A DNA stretch of 64,000 nucleotides from Paenibacillus sp. MAHUQ-63 (GTDB lineage: Bacteria; Bacillota; Bacilli; Paenibacillales; NBRC-103111): NCBI RefSeq assembly GCF_028765165.1, contig NZ_JARADB010000004.1:248001-312000 (forward strand), given 5' to 3'. This document shows positions 49,714 through 59,311 of the stretch, one piece after another. Each line of letters starts with the position of its first letter. Positions within the stretch are counted from its first letter, which is position 1. The notes below the pieces were generated by a model. That model had not been told where the DNA came from. It did not search any database and saw only the letters and a program-made list of their open reading frames with translations. Both the position numbers and the translations under genes were made by a program.

Positions 49714-50730
49714 ATGGCCAAAGCTGCTCTAAACGGGTTAACCGGGCGACAAAAGGCAGCCATTCTTTTGATCAGTTTAGGCCCAGAGGTGTCCGCTCAA
49801 ATTTTCAAACACTTGAGAGAAGAAGAAATTGAGCAGCTGACACTAGAGATTGCGAATGTTCGAAAAGTCGATTCCTATGAGAAGGAATCCATTCTGGCGG
49901 AATTTCACCAAATTTGTCTGGCGCAGGAGTTCATCTCGCAGGGCGGGATTGCTTATGCAAAAGATATTTTGGAGAAAGCGCTCGGTTCGCAGAAAGCACT
50001 TGATATTATTAATCGTTTGACGGCAACGCTGCAAGTTCGACCGTTCGATTTTGCCAGAAAAGCCGATCCTGCACAAATTTTAAACTTTATTCAAAATGAA
50101 AATTCACAGACGATCGCGCTGGTGCTTTCTTATCTGCAAGCCGATCAAGCATCGATCATCTTGTCGTCGCTTCCGCAGGAGAAGCAGGCGGACGTTGCGA
50201 AACGGATTGCATTGATGGATAGCACTTCTCCCGAAGTCATCTCTCAGGTGGAACGGGTACTGGAACAAAAGCTGTCTTCTACGGTTACGCAGGATTATAC
50301 GAATGCCGGCGGTATCGCGTCTATCGTACAAATCTTGAATGGAGTAGACAGAGGAACGGAACGTACGATTCTCGACTCGCTCGAAATTCAAGATCCTGAA
50401 TTGGCTGAGGAAATCAAGAAACGGATGTTCGTCTTCGAGGACATTGTCAACATCGACAATCGCTCCATTCAGCGTATTATCCGCGATATCGAGAACGCCG
50501 ATCTGCAGCTTGCGCTTAAAGTGGCGAGTGAAGAAGTGCGAGACGTTCTGTTCAAAAACATGTCCAAACGGATGGCCGAGACGTTCAAGGAAGAGATGGA
50601 ATTCATGGGACCTGTTCGTCTGCGTGACGTTGAGGAAGCCCAAACCCGCATCGTTGCTACGATCCGCCGTTTAGAAGAATCGGGAGAAATCATCATCGCA
50701 CGCGGTGGAGGAGATGATATTATTGTCTAA
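49714..50730 (+). CDS. fliG: flagellar motor switch protein FliG
   Basis: FliG couples the stator to rotor torque and to the FliM/FliY ring. The 338-residue protein has LTGRQKAAILLISLGPE at the start, the middle domain with EHPQ-like ENSQTIALVLSYL (about 129-141), and the C-terminal torque domain with FVFEDIVNIDNRSIQRIIRD (about 233-252). ATG 49714 follows GAGGTG. fliH overlaps its end. Confidence 0.97.
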   Translation: MAKAALNGLTGRQKAAILLISLGPEVSAQIFKHLREEEIEQLTLEIANVRKVDSYEKESILAEFHQICLAQEFISQGGIAYAKDILEKALGSQKALDIINRLTATLQVRPFDFARKADPAQILNFIQNENSQTIALVLSYLQADQASIILSSLPQEKQADVAKRIALMDSTSPEVISQVERVLEQKLSSTVTQDYTNAGGIASIVQILNGVDRGTERTILDSLEIQDPELAEEIKKRMFVFEDIVNIDNRSIQRIIRDIENADLQLALKVASEEVRDVLFKNMSKRMAETFKEEMEFMGPVRLRDVEEAQTRIVATIRRLEESGEIIIARGGGDDIIV

Positions 50731-51550
50731 TGTCATTAAATCATTTGCTTATTATGCATTGGATGATAAGAAAGTCGTTGAAACCATAATGCCGCTTCAA
50801 TTCGCTCGTGATGATCAGGAGGAGGAGAATCAACTTACTCCAGAACAACAACAAGAGCTCATGGAAGCGACGAATCTGAAAGATCAAATTCTGCAAGACG
50901 CTGAAGCATTCGCGAATGAGCAAATTCACCAAGCCATGCAGGAATGCTCGGACCTGCGTGATCAAGCGCAAGCTGAGATTGCGGCATGGTGGGAGTCGCG
51001 CCGTGCTGAAGATGAAGAACATATCACTCAATCCATGCAGGCCGGCTTCGAAGAAGGCTACAACCAAGGCGTAACGCAAGCCGAGGAGACGCTTCGGCAA
51101 GAATACAGTGAAATGTTAACGGAAGCCCAAGGAATTTTGGATCAGGCTTACAAGCTGAAACAGCAAATTATACAAGAGTCGGAACCTTTTCTCATTGAAC
51201 TCAGCACGTCTATTGCCGAGAAAGTTATCGGCCGTCAATTAACGTTGAACCCGGAGTGGGTTATCGAATTAATTCAGACCGTGCTGTCCCGCAGAAGGGA
51301 GACCGGGATTATCGCATTATGCGTATCTCCATCTCAATTCGCCTACATTCAAGATGCTCGCGAAGAATTGCTAACATCGATCGATTCCCAAGCCGAGCTC
51401 CAGATTATCCCGGATTCGACCGTGCAGGACCGGGGGTGCGTCATTCGCTCTTCGTTCGGAAGCATCGATGCCAGAATCGACACACAGCTGAAAGAAATCA
51501 AATCAGCCTTGCAGCAGTTAGCCACTCAAAGTGAGGGAACCGCATCATGA
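50723..51550 (+). CDS. fliH: flagellar assembly protein FliH
   Basis: FliH is the stalk that regulates the FliI export ATPase. The 275-residue protein has a long Gln/Glu-rich helical N-terminal half (about 30-150, coiled coil) and a C-terminal FliI-binding domain with IELSTSIAEKVIGRQLTLNPE. TTG 50723 is chosen because GGAGGAG precedes it and LSNVIKS then matches the family start. Translation from GTG 50705 or ATG 50714 would place the start in or at the ribosome site. It overlaps fliG by 8 bases and fliI by 4. Confidence 0.9.
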   Translation: MSNVIKSFAYYALDDKKVVETIMPLQFARDDQEEENQLTPEQQQELMEATNLKDQILQDAEAFANEQIHQAMQECSDLRDQAQAEIAAWWESRRAEDEEHITQSMQAGFEEGYNQGVTQAEETLRQEYSEMLTEAQGILDQAYKLKQQIIQESEPFLIELSTSIAEKVIGRQLTLNPEWVIELIQTVLSRRRETGIIALCVSPSQFAYIQDAREELLTSIDSQAELQIIPDSTVQDRGCVIRSSFGSIDARIDTQLKEIKSALQQLATQSEGTAS

Positions 51551-52872
51551 GTACCACGTTACCGAAAGTGGACAAGTACAAAGATCACTTGAACAACATC
51601 GATCCCATTCGCGTGAACGGCAAAGTGACACAGGTCATCGGCTTAACGGTCGAATCCGAAGGTCCGGATGTAAGCATCGGAGATCTCTGCTACATCTACC
51701 CGCATAAATCGACTAAGCCGCTCAAAGCGGAAGTCGTCGGGTTTCGCAGCAACAAAGTGGTGCTGATGCCGCTTGGCGATTTGGATGCGATCGGTCCCGG
51801 CTGCGATGTCGTCGGTACGGGCAAACCACTCACGGTCCAGGTCGGACACGAGCTGTTGGGCAAAGTGCTGGATGGATTGGGCCAACCTCTGGACGGATCG
51901 TTCCTGCCTTCTAGAATGGCACAATATTCGACCAACAATGCGCCGAGCAATCCACTGGCTCGCCCAAGGGTGCTTCATCCCATTTCCGTAGGAGTCCGCT
52001 GTATCGATGGCTTATTGACGATCGGTAAGGGTCAGCGTGTCGGTATTTTCGCCGGGTCCGGTGTCGGTAAAAGTACGCTCATGGGCATGATTGCCCGGAA
52101 TACTTCCGCGGATGTCAATGTAATCGCACTCATCGGAGAGCGGGGACGTGAAGTTCTGGATTTTATCGAACGTGATCTGGGTCCCGAAGGTCTGGCGAGA
52201 TCCGTTGTAATCGTCGCTACATCCGATCAGCCGGCATTGATTCGAATCAAAGGGGCCATGATTGCGACAAGCATCGCTGAGTATTTCAGAGACCGCGGCC
52301 TCAATGTCATGATGATGATGGACTCTGTCACCCGGTTCGCCATGGCGCAGCGGGAGGTCGGACTTGCCGTTGGCGAGCCGCCTGCAACGCGCGGCTATAC
52401 GCCGTCTGTTTTCGCTATGCTGCCGAGGCTTTTGGAACGATCGGGTACAGGTCCCAAAGGGTCCATTACAGCATTCTACACCGTACTGGTCGATGGCGAC
52501 GACATGAACGAACCGATCGCCGATGCCGTTCGAGGGATTCTGGACGGACACATCGTGCTGAATCGGAGCATCGCGAACAGAGGCCATTACCCAGCGATCG
52601 ATGTGTTATCCAGCGTCAGCCGTGTAATGAAAGAAATTGTTCCAACTGAACATATGGAAGCTGCCGATCACCTAAAGCGGTTGCTCTCTATATATAAAGA
52701 TTCGGAAGATCTGATTAATATAGGGGCGTACCAAAAAGGTTCTAATCCAAATATTGATGTCGCTATCGATCATATTGAAGCGATCTGGGACTTCACGAAG
52801 CAGAGAACTAGCGAAAAGTTAACTTATGAAGAAGCGCAGCAACGACTGATTCATGAATTTTATAAGGGATGA
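51547..52872 (+). CDS. fliI: flagellar type III export ATPase FliI
   Basis: FliI is the F1-beta-like ATPase of the flagellar export apparatus. The 441-residue protein has the Walker A FAGSGVGKST (168-177), GERGREVLDFIE, the Walker B region MMMMDSVTRFAMAQRE and GEPPATRGYTPSVF. It overlaps fliH by four bases (ATGA). FliJ follows 9 bases downstream. Confidence 0.97.
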   Translation: MSTTLPKVDKYKDHLNNIDPIRVNGKVTQVIGLTVESEGPDVSIGDLCYIYPHKSTKPLKAEVVGFRSNKVVLMPLGDLDAIGPGCDVVGTGKPLTVQVGHELLGKVLDGLGQPLDGSFLPSRMAQYSTNNAPSNPLARPRVLHPISVGVRCIDGLLTIGKGQRVGIFAGSGVGKSTLMGMIARNTSADVNVIALIGERGREVLDFIERDLGPEGLARSVVIVATSDQPALIRIKGAMIATSIAEYFRDRGLNVMMMMDSVTRFAMAQREVGLAVGEPPATRGYTPSVFAMLPRLLERSGTGPKGSITAFYTVLVDGDDMNEPIADAVRGILDGHIVLNRSIANRGHYPAIDVLSSVSRVMKEIVPTEHMEAADHLKRLLSIYKDSEDLINIGAYQKGSNPNIDVAIDHIEAIWDFTKQRTSEKLTYEEAQQRLIHEFYKG

Positions 52873-52881
52873 GGGTCCTGA

Positions 52882-53325
52882 ATGCATTTTCGTTATTCTT
52901 TCCAACAAATTCTCAATTTGAAAAACAATGAAAGAACCCAAGCGGAATGGATTTTGTCTGAGGCCATGGGGCAGCTGCGGAATGAAGAGACGAGCTTACA
53001 CGGGTTGTTTCAGCAGAAAGAAAATCTTCAGAACGAAATGGCAGCTGTGTCGAGCGATTCCGTGTCCATCTCCAAGATGCTCATGCTGCAAACCTATATG
53101 GACCATGTGGATAAACAAATCGCCAGCAAGCATAAAGATGTTCAACAAGCTAAGCACGTCGTGCTTAAGAAGCAAGAGCATCTTTCGGAAAGAATGATCG
53201 ATGAGAAGGTATGGACGAAGGCAAGAGAGAAGGCATTCAACCAATTTCAATCTTTTGTCGCCAAAAAAGAGCAGGAAGCTCTGGACGAGATGGCAACCAA
53301 CCGATTCAGACGACTCTCTTATTGA
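52882..53325 (+). CDS. fliJ: flagellar export protein FliJ
   Basis: FliJ is the central stalk of the export ATPase and a general chaperone escort. The 147-residue protein is nearly all coiled coil, starting with the family pattern FRYSFQQILNLKNNERTQAE and ending KKEQEALDEMATNRF. There is no membrane segment. ATG 52882 follows GGATGAGGG. Confidence 0.93.
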   Translation: MHFRYSFQQILNLKNNERTQAEWILSEAMGQLRNEETSLHGLFQQKENLQNEMAAVSSDSVSISKMLMLQTYMDHVDKQIASKHKDVQQAKHVVLKKQEHLSERMIDEKVWTKAREKAFNQFQSFVAKKEQEALDEMATNRFRRLSY

Positions 53326-53349
53326 GGAAGGTAAAGGAGGAAAGAGGAG

Positions 53350-54264
53350 ATGGCCGATACTAGCATGGAAGGTGCATCCTATAGTGCACTGGAGCGGTTT
53401 CTGATATGGTTTGTCATCCCCTTTGTGTTTACGGCAGTCCTGCTCTTCGTGTTGCTGTCAATCTTTGATTACGATATTAAGTCGAGTGTTCAAAAAGCGC
53501 TGCATAACACGCCGGTAATCGGTGCTGTCGTTCCTGCTCCAAAAGAAAAAAGTGTGGAAGCCGGCTCCGGCAAGGCAGCAACGCCAGAAGAAAACATGAA
53601 GACGAAGGATGAAGAGATTACGAAGCTGAATGCACGAGTGGCAGAATTACAGTCTGCTCTGCAAAAGGCTGAAACGACATCCGAACAGAAAGATCATTCC
53701 ATCAAGGACTCCGATGCGAAGATTGCCCAGCTCGAAGAGCAGCTCAAAGACAAAACGCAATCGGAAGAAGAGTACACGAATCAAATTACGCAGCTGGCCA
53801 GCATGTATGCCAAGATGACGCCTAGCAAGGCGGCTCCGATCATGGAAGCGATGACGCCGAAAGAAATGGTGCTGATTTTCTCCATGATGAAGTCGGACAG
53901 CAGAGGTGCAATCTTGGAAAAGATGAGCGCGGCCAAAGCGGCTGAAGCGTCTATGGGACTTAAAGACACAGTACCTGTTCGCGACAGAGAAATTGCCGCC
54001 TTGCAAGAGCGATTGGCAACGAACGGAGCAAGCACGGCGAAGGAGTCGACATCCGTCAGCAAGTCGGATCTCGGTCAAACGTTCGCAAACATGACACCGA
54101 AAAGCGCCGCCAACGTGATTTTAGAAATGAACAAAGCGAATCCGGATAAAGTATTGGCTATTCTTAGCGGCATGGACAATGCGTCCCGTTCCAAAGTGAT
54201 GTCAGCGTTATCGGATGCAAACAAGGAAATCGCGGCTTCCATAACGGCTAAACTGGTTCAGTAA
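53350..54264 (+). CDS. ylxF: MotE/YlxF-like protein with MgtE-N-type domain
   Basis: The 304-residue protein has one N-terminal membrane helix (about residues 16-38), a long coiled coil (about 75-145) and a C-terminal helical domain with repeats such as KMTPSKAAPIMEAMTPKEMV and NMTPKSAANVILEMNKANPD, similar to the N-terminal domain of MgtE. It matches YlxF/MotE of the fla/che operon, a motor-related protein whose exact role in Bacillales is not settled. ATG 53350 follows AAAGGAGGAAAGAGG. It lies between fliJ and fliK as in Bacillus. Confidence 0.88.
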   Translation: MADTSMEGASYSALERFLIWFVIPFVFTAVLLFVLLSIFDYDIKSSVQKALHNTPVIGAVVPAPKEKSVEAGSGKAATPEENMKTKDEEITKLNARVAELQSALQKAETTSEQKDHSIKDSDAKIAQLEEQLKDKTQSEEEYTNQITQLASMYAKMTPSKAAPIMEAMTPKEMVLIFSMMKSDSRGAILEKMSAAKAAEASMGLKDTVPVRDREIAALQERLATNGASTAKESTSVSKSDLGQTFANMTPKSAANVILEMNKANPDKVLAILSGMDNASRSKVMSALSDANKEIAASITAKLVQ

Positions 54265-54298
54265 CGAACTTTGTACAAGACGGAAGGAGGTGAATAAG

Positions 54299-55735
54299 AT
54301 GGACGTACAAATTCAAGCTGTTCCAACAGGAACAAGTGCAACAGCTTCAGCAAGTAAGACCAATTCAGCGAATGCGGCAACTGCGGATGGTTTCAGTCAA
54401 GCATTAGGTGATCAGCTTGCACAAGATCAGACCGCTGGTGACATGAATGCAGCCGATCCGGCGCTTTCACTGGACATGCTGCTCCAAATGCTGCAAAGTC
54501 TGGTGATGCCGGTTAGCGGGGCTGTCGTTCAAGATACTGCGACAGAGGAGCAAAGCTTACCTGAAGCAGTCATTGATGCGATGAACGGCAACCCGGCATT
54601 AGCCGAGCAACTGCTGCAGGATCCGGGTGTTAAGCAATGGTTCGCAGATGCTCAACAGTTATTGCAATCGTTCGCGGAAACGTCGGCACCAGCCGGGCTT
54701 GTGCTTACGAACAGTATGAAGATGCAAGGGACGGAGCTGACAAGTTTGCAGGCGCAGAATACGCTGCTTACTTTAGCGTCGTTGTCGAAACAACAGCCCG
54801 AGAATCCGATTCTGAATTTCCTCATGCAGGACTTGCAGGAGACGATTAAGCCGTTACTTACAGAGCTCATGACAAGTGGGAAAGCGCAACCGCTAGAGAC
54901 TGCAACTGTCGTTAGTGCTCCAGAATTAATGGAAGATGGAAAACTGAAGAGCAATAAGAAAGAAGCAGTTTCCGCGGACAAGGTGAGTCATCACAAACAA
55001 GCAGGTAGGAAGTCTGAGGAATTGAATACAGATGGCCTCGATTCTTACACAATCATTCAGCCAACCAAATCGAAGCTTGAAGTTCTGGCACTGAGAAACG
55101 TGCTGCAAGCATCGTTCGTTGAGACAGCATCAACTCAAGAGGAATCGCAACCAGCTCTGGTAGATTTCCCAACCGAGGTTGCAACAACAGCAAATACGGT
55201 TGTCACAGCCGGAGATCTGCAGAAAGCGCAGCTTACACCAATGACAGCCGACAAAGCGGCTTCCGCTACGATCAATGCTTCCAATTTTGCCGAAGAAATG
55301 ACGGCGCACGTGCTCAAGAACATGAAAGTCACGGTTGCTGAAGGCTTCTCTGAAGCGAAGCTGTCCTTGTTTCCCAAGAACCTGGGACATATCGACGTCA
55401 AAATCTCGATGCACGACGGTCAACTCATTGCTCAATTTGCTGCAGATTCCTTAGCTGCCAAACAAATGTTAGAAAACCAGCTGCCTCAGTTGAGACAAGC
55501 GCTTCTAACGCAAGGCTTGCAAGTTGAGAAGCTAGAGGTAACTCAAACTTCGAATATGCAGTCCAGCATGTTCCAAGAGCAGCGACAACAACAAGCTTTC
55601 AGTCAATCGCAGCGTCAAAACAAAAATGGATCCGGCAGCTATAAGGTGGAGTCGCTTGATTTCGATCAAGAGGCCGAGCAGGTCGCCCAAGTCCGAACTT
55701 CCGTTAACGGAAATTCATTTGATGTGACTGCCTAG
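54299..55735 (+). CDS. fliK: flagellar hook-length control protein FliK
   Basis: FliK measures hook length and triggers the switch in FlhB from hook to filament export. The 478-residue protein has a low-complexity Gln/Thr/Ala-rich N-terminal half and the conserved Flg_hook domain near the C-terminus, with AKLSLFPKNLGHIDVKIS and KQMLENQLPQLRQALLTQG (about 350-420), then a Gln-rich tail. ATG 54299 is set by GGAAGGAGGTGA. It is the true FliK. A second FliK-like domain is in the ylqG product. Confidence 0.93.
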   Translation: MDVQIQAVPTGTSATASASKTNSANAATADGFSQALGDQLAQDQTAGDMNAADPALSLDMLLQMLQSLVMPVSGAVVQDTATEEQSLPEAVIDAMNGNPALAEQLLQDPGVKQWFADAQQLLQSFAETSAPAGLVLTNSMKMQGTELTSLQAQNTLLTLASLSKQQPENPILNFLMQDLQETIKPLLTELMTSGKAQPLETATVVSAPELMEDGKLKSNKKEAVSADKVSHHKQAGRKSEELNTDGLDSYTIIQPTKSKLEVLALRNVLQASFVETASTQEESQPALVDFPTEVATTANTVVTAGDLQKAQLTPMTADKAASATINASNFAEEMTAHVLKNMKVTVAEGFSEAKLSLFPKNLGHIDVKISMHDGQLIAQFAADSLAAKQMLENQLPQLRQALLTQGLQVEKLEVTQTSNMQSSMFQEQRQQQAFSQSQRQNKNGSGSYKVESLDFDQEAEQVAQVRTSVNGNSFDVTA

Positions 55736-55769
55736 ATGTATGCATATTGAAGCAGTTGGAGGTGATATC

Positions 55770-56213
55770 GTGGCAACAAACCCGATTGTGGGCAATGTGA
55801 CCGACTTGATTAATGCGGGGAAGACTACCAAGACGAAGGAGAAAGACAACAATGCGTTGGGGAAAGACGATTTCCTGAAAATCTTGATTACCCAGCTCCA
55901 GAATCAAGATCCGACGCAGCCTCTGCAGGATAAAGAGTTCATCGCCCAAATGGCGCAGTTCACATCCGTCGAACAGTTGACGAATATGGCTAGCGAAATG
56001 AAACTGATGCGTCAATCGCTCGGTTACGTATCAAACTTGATTGGCAAATCGATTACTTGGGATGAAACAGATGCTTCCGGCACAACGACAGAAAAGTCTG
56101 GCGTCGTTGATTCGATTACGTTCAAGGACGGGAATCAATATGCCAATGTGAAGGGAGTGGAAATTTCGCTAGACAAGCTCAAGAAGATTGAGAATGTCGA
56201 AGAAACCCCATGA
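55770..56213 (+). CDS. flgD: flagellar hook capping protein FlgD
   Basis: FlgD caps the growing hook so that FlgE subunits polymerise. The 147-residue protein has LGKDDFLKILITQLQNQDPT (about 32-51), the diagnostic family segment, and a small C-terminal domain with SIT and KGVEISLDKLKKI. It is the short Bacillus-type form without the extra domain of E. coli FlgD. GTG 55770 is chosen because GGAGGTG lies 5 bases before it. Confidence 0.94.
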   Translation: MATNPIVGNVTDLINAGKTTKTKEKDNNALGKDDFLKILITQLQNQDPTQPLQDKEFIAQMAQFTSVEQLTNMASEMKLMRQSLGYVSNLIGKSITWDETDASGTTTEKSGVVDSITFKDGNQYANVKGVEISLDKLKKIENVEETP

Positions 56214-56596
56214 CAGAGAGAATATCCTTAGGTCAATTATATCCTAATGCGGTTTCTCCAGCGTCTGCGAGACGAACACCTGTACAGCAGCCGGTATCCA
56301 ACCCCGGTAATCCCACATTTCATAAGCTTCTTCAGGAGCAATTTGTTCGTTTCAGTCATCATGCGGAGGTTAGGCTGAAAGAGCGAGGCATTCAATTCAA
56401 ACCGGAGCAGCTGGATAACCTTAGCAAAGCTATAGATAAAGTTGCAGCCAAAGGAGCTAAGGATGCCCTGATGGTTCTTGGCGGGAACGCCTTGATCGTC
56501 AATGTCCCTAACCGGACTGTTGTGACGGCGCTTGATGGAAACGCAATGAATGATCATGTTTTCACTCAGATAGACAGTGCCATTATTATTTCATAA
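56210..56596 (+). CDS. flagellar operon protein, TIGR02530/flg_new family
   Basis: The 128-residue protein has the family features FSHHAEVRLKERGIQF (about 45-60) and ALMVLGGNALIVNVPNRTVVTAL (split: ALMVLGGNALIVNVPNRTVV), typical of the 'flagellar operon protein' family found between flgD and flgE in many Firmicutes. Its function is unknown, possibly in hook assembly. It overlaps flgD by four bases (ATGA). Confidence 0.88.
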   Translation: MTERISLGQLYPNAVSPASARRTPVQQPVSNPGNPTFHKLLQEQFVRFSHHAEVRLKERGIQFKPEQLDNLSKAIDKVAAKGAKDALMVLGGNALIVNVPNRTVVTALDGNAMNDHVFTQIDSAIIIS

Positions 56597-56686
56597 TCAG
56601 GCTCGACCGCGCAGGAAGCCTGGAGCTGTGGAACGAAGGAAGCAGCTCGTCATGTATGATTTTAATCCGATTAGGAGGATTGCTAG

Positions 56687-57508
56687 ATGTTAAGATCTTT
56701 GTACTCTGGTGTTTCAGGTATGCGTGGTTTTCAAACAAAATTGGATGTTATCGGTAATAATATCGCTAACGTAAACACCATTGGATTTAAAGGCAGCCGT
56801 GTTATGTTTAAAGATATTCTCAGCCAGACGGTGTCGGGGATTAGTGCACCAGACGAGAACCGCGGCGGTGTGAATGCTCAACAAGTCGGCTTAGGTGTGA
56901 GCATGGCTTCCATTGACACAGTACATACGGCAGGGAGTGCAATGACGACCAATGTCGTTACAGACCTGCGTATCAACGGAGACGGTTTTTTTGCGGTTGG
57001 AACAGCTGAACAAACAGACGCTCCTTATTTGACCAGATCCGGTAACTTCACCTTGGATGCAAACAGAAACCTTGTTAATGCCGAAGGCTTACACGTTATG
57101 GGAGCCGAAGGTGCAGGACCCATCGTAATTCCGGAAGAAATCGTTTCGTTCTCTATTTCTCAGAATGGCGATATCATCGGAGTGGATAACACGGGAGCTA
57201 CGGTTGCCACAGGCCAGAAGGTCGGCGTCGTGAAAGTCGTCAATCCGTCGGGTCTTGAGAAGATCGGCGGCAATTTGTACCGGATGACAGCCAATGCCAA
57301 TCCTGAAGGGGCTATCGAAGTCGTGGCACCTGGCGATACCGAGACTGGCACGGGAACACTTATTTCCGGTCAACTGGAAATGTCAAACGTGGATTTGACC
57401 GGTGAATTCACTGAAATGATTATCGCACAGCGCGGTTTCCAAGCGAATTCCCGGATTATCACAACGTCTGATGAAGTTCTTCAAGAAGTTGTCAATCTGA
57501 AACGTTAA
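56687..57508 (+). CDS. flgE: flagellar hook protein FlgE (short, FlgG-like form)
   Basis: The 273-residue axial protein has the N-terminal SLYSGVSGMRGFQTKLDVIGN and the C-terminal GEFTEMIIAQRGFQANSRII motifs of hook and rod proteins. It is close in length to B. subtilis FlgE (once named FlgG) and much shorter than the E. coli hook protein. From its place after flgD it is the hook subunit. ATG 56687 follows TAGGAGGA. An intercistronic hairpin follows. Confidence 0.93.
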   Translation: MLRSLYSGVSGMRGFQTKLDVIGNNIANVNTIGFKGSRVMFKDILSQTVSGISAPDENRGGVNAQQVGLGVSMASIDTVHTAGSAMTTNVVTDLRINGDGFFAVGTAEQTDAPYLTRSGNFTLDANRNLVNAEGLHVMGAEGAGPIVIPEEIVSFSISQNGDIIGVDNTGATVATGQKVGVVKVVNPSGLEKIGGNLYRMTANANPEGAIEVVAPGDTETGTGTLISGQLEMSNVDLTGEFTEMIIAQRGFQANSRIITTSDEVLQEVVNLKR

Positions 57509-57526
57509 TTTTGATTAAAATGACAG

Positions 57527-57545
57527 AGGGGAGCTAGTCTCCCCT
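57527..57545 (+). other. hairpin between flgE and flbD
   Basis: AGGGGAG (57527-57533) pairs with CTCCCCT (57539-57545) around CTAGT, without a T tract. Hook protein is needed in many copies, so the hairpin may protect the upstream mRNA. Confidence 0.45.
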
Positions 57546-57568
57546 TATCCTGATGCAGGAGGAGAAAG

Positions 57569-57790
57569 ATGATTTCTCTCACTCGTTTAAATGGTAAAGC
57601 CATCATCCTAAATGCTATCTTGATCGAGATGATCGAGGAGACGCCGGACACCATGATTACGCTAACGACAGGCAAGAAAATCACAGTACTCGAGAAAGCA
57701 GAGGTTGTGGTAAGCTTAGTGCGGACCTACATGCAGGAGATTGGCTCAATACGAGCGACAATTATGTCAAAGGATGCGGAGGGTTCGTAA
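57569..57790 (+). CDS. swrD: FlbD family flagellar protein (SwrD-like)
   Basis: The 73-residue protein matches the small FlbD/YlzI family: MISLTRLNGKAIILNAILIE, EETPDTMITLTTGKKI, then a helix. In B. subtilis SwrD (YlzI) raises flagellar motor power so that cells can swarm. ATG 57569 follows AGGAGGAG. Its place between flgE and fliL is conserved. The stop abuts the TTG start of fliL. Confidence 0.92.
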   Translation: MISLTRLNGKAIILNAILIEMIEETPDTMITLTTGKKITVLEKAEVVVSLVRTYMQEIGSIRATIMSKDAEGS

Positions 57791-58276
57791 TTGTTTAAGA
57801 ACAAAATTTTTGTTTTAGTTGTCTCAATTTTAATCGCTATCACGCTAATTCTGACAGCAGCATTCGTGTTGTGGAACTTTATGGAGAAGAACAGTCAATC
57901 GAGCGACCCCGCCGAGCAAGCGCAGAATGCCGTTGCCAGCGTGAAGCCGACGAAGGCTCCTTCAGCAGAAACGGTGAAAGCAAATACAGCGATTATCAAG
58001 GATATTCTGACGAATCTGTCGGGCAGCCAAAATTTCATTAAAATCAGTTTCGCTTTCGAAATGGAAAACGCCAAAGGCAAAACCGAGTTCGACAGCTTGC
58101 TGGACTCCGCAGTGAAGGGCACGATTGTGCAAACGCTTGGTGATATGACGAAAGATCAGATCGAAGGAAGCAAAGGTTCCGACAGTTTAACATCAACATT
58201 AATGAACAAACTAAACCCATTGCTGCACGAGGGTAAAATCAAACAAATTTGGATAACCGATAAAGTACTTCAATAA
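57791..58276 (+). CDS. fliL: flagellar basal body-associated protein FliL
   Basis: FliL stabilises the stators around the motor. The 161-residue protein has one N-terminal membrane helix (about residues 7-30) and an extracytoplasmic FliL domain with FIKISFAFEMENAKG. TTG 57791 is the start, 7 bases after GGAGGG and directly after the swrD stop. Length and order fit the Bacillus protein. Confidence 0.93.
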   Translation: MFKNKIFVLVVSILIAITLILTAAFVLWNFMEKNSQSSDPAEQAQNAVASVKPTKAPSAETVKANTAIIKDILTNLSGSQNFIKISFAFEMENAKGKTEFDSLLDSAVKGTIVQTLGDMTKDQIEGSKGSDSLTSTLMNKLNPLLHEGKIKQIWITDKVLQ

Positions 58277-58312
58277 ACTCGCTTTTGATTTTGCTTAAAG
58301 GAGGTGACTCTA

Positions 58313-59311
58313 ATGGTTGATGTTTTGTCGCAAAATGAGATCGATGCTTTGTTAGCGGCGTTGTCCTCTGGCGAAATGGATGCGGACGAACTTAAAAAGG
58401 AAGAGACGCAGAAGAAAGTCAGGGCTTACGATTTCAAAAGAGCCGTTCGCTTCTCCAAAGATCATATTCGCAGCTTAACCCGGATTCATGAAAACTTTGC
58501 AAGGTTTTTGACGACTTACTTCTCTGCACAGCTTCGTACATTCGTACAAATTAATGTAGTTCAGGTGGAGCAGCTGCCTTACGACGAGTTTATCCGGTCG
58601 ATCCCGAAAATGACCATTTTGAACATCTTTGAAGCGGAGCCTTTAGAGGGTCGAATGGTGCTTGAGGTTCATCCTAACGTTGCTTTCGCCATGTTGGACC
58701 GATTGCTTGGCGGTGCGGGGACTTCCCCGACCAAGATTAATGCTTTGACTGAGATTGAAACGATTGTTATGGAACGTATTTTTAGCAGAGCGTTCGAAAG
58801 CTTGCAAGAGGCTTGGAAAACCGTGATTGATATACAGCCTCGATTAGAGGCACTTGAAACCAATCCGCAATTTATGCAGATTGTTTCACCGAACGAAACG
58901 ATCGCATTGATTTCCTTAAGCACTAAAATTGGCGACACGACAGGAATGATCAACCTGTGTATTCCTCATGTCGTCATCGAACCGATCATGCCTCGTCTCT
59001 CGGTACATCACTGGTTCGTATCGCAGAAGAAGACGAGAGCCCCTGAAGAAGTGGAAGCACTTCAATCGCGCTTGGAGAAAACCAAGCTGCCTCTCATTGC
59101 AGAATTGGGTTCGTCCGAAATTTCAGTCCGGGATTTCCTTGGCTTAACTGTCGGCGATGTCATCCCGCTGCAAAAATCCGTCGAAGATTCGCTTCAAGTC
59201 AAAGTGGGCGAGAAGCTGAAATATCTCGGAAGCCCCGGTACCGTAAAAGGGAAGATGGCTGTGCAGATTACAGATATCGTAAATGAAGGAGAAGAAGATA
59301 ATGACGAATAA
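58313..59311 (+). CDS. fliM: flagellar motor switch protein FliM
   Basis: FliM binds phosphorylated CheY and sets rotation direction. The 332-residue protein has the N-terminal CheY-binding segment VLSQNEIDALLAALS (residues 3-17), a CheC-like middle domain with HIRSLTRIHENFARF, and a C-terminal SpoA domain (about 250-325). ATG 58313 follows AGGAGGTGA. It overlaps fliY by 11 bases. Confidence 0.97.
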   Translation: MVDVLSQNEIDALLAALSSGEMDADELKKEETQKKVRAYDFKRAVRFSKDHIRSLTRIHENFARFLTTYFSAQLRTFVQINVVQVEQLPYDEFIRSIPKMTILNIFEAEPLEGRMVLEVHPNVAFAMLDRLLGGAGTSPTKINALTEIETIVMERIFSRAFESLQEAWKTVIDIQPRLEALETNPQFMQIVSPNETIALISLSTKIGDTTGMINLCIPHVVIEPIMPRLSVHHWFVSQKKTRAPEEVEALQSRLEKTKLPLIAELGSSEISVRDFLGLTVGDVIPLQKSVEDSLQVKVGEKLKYLGSPGTVKGKMAVQITDIVNEGEEDNDE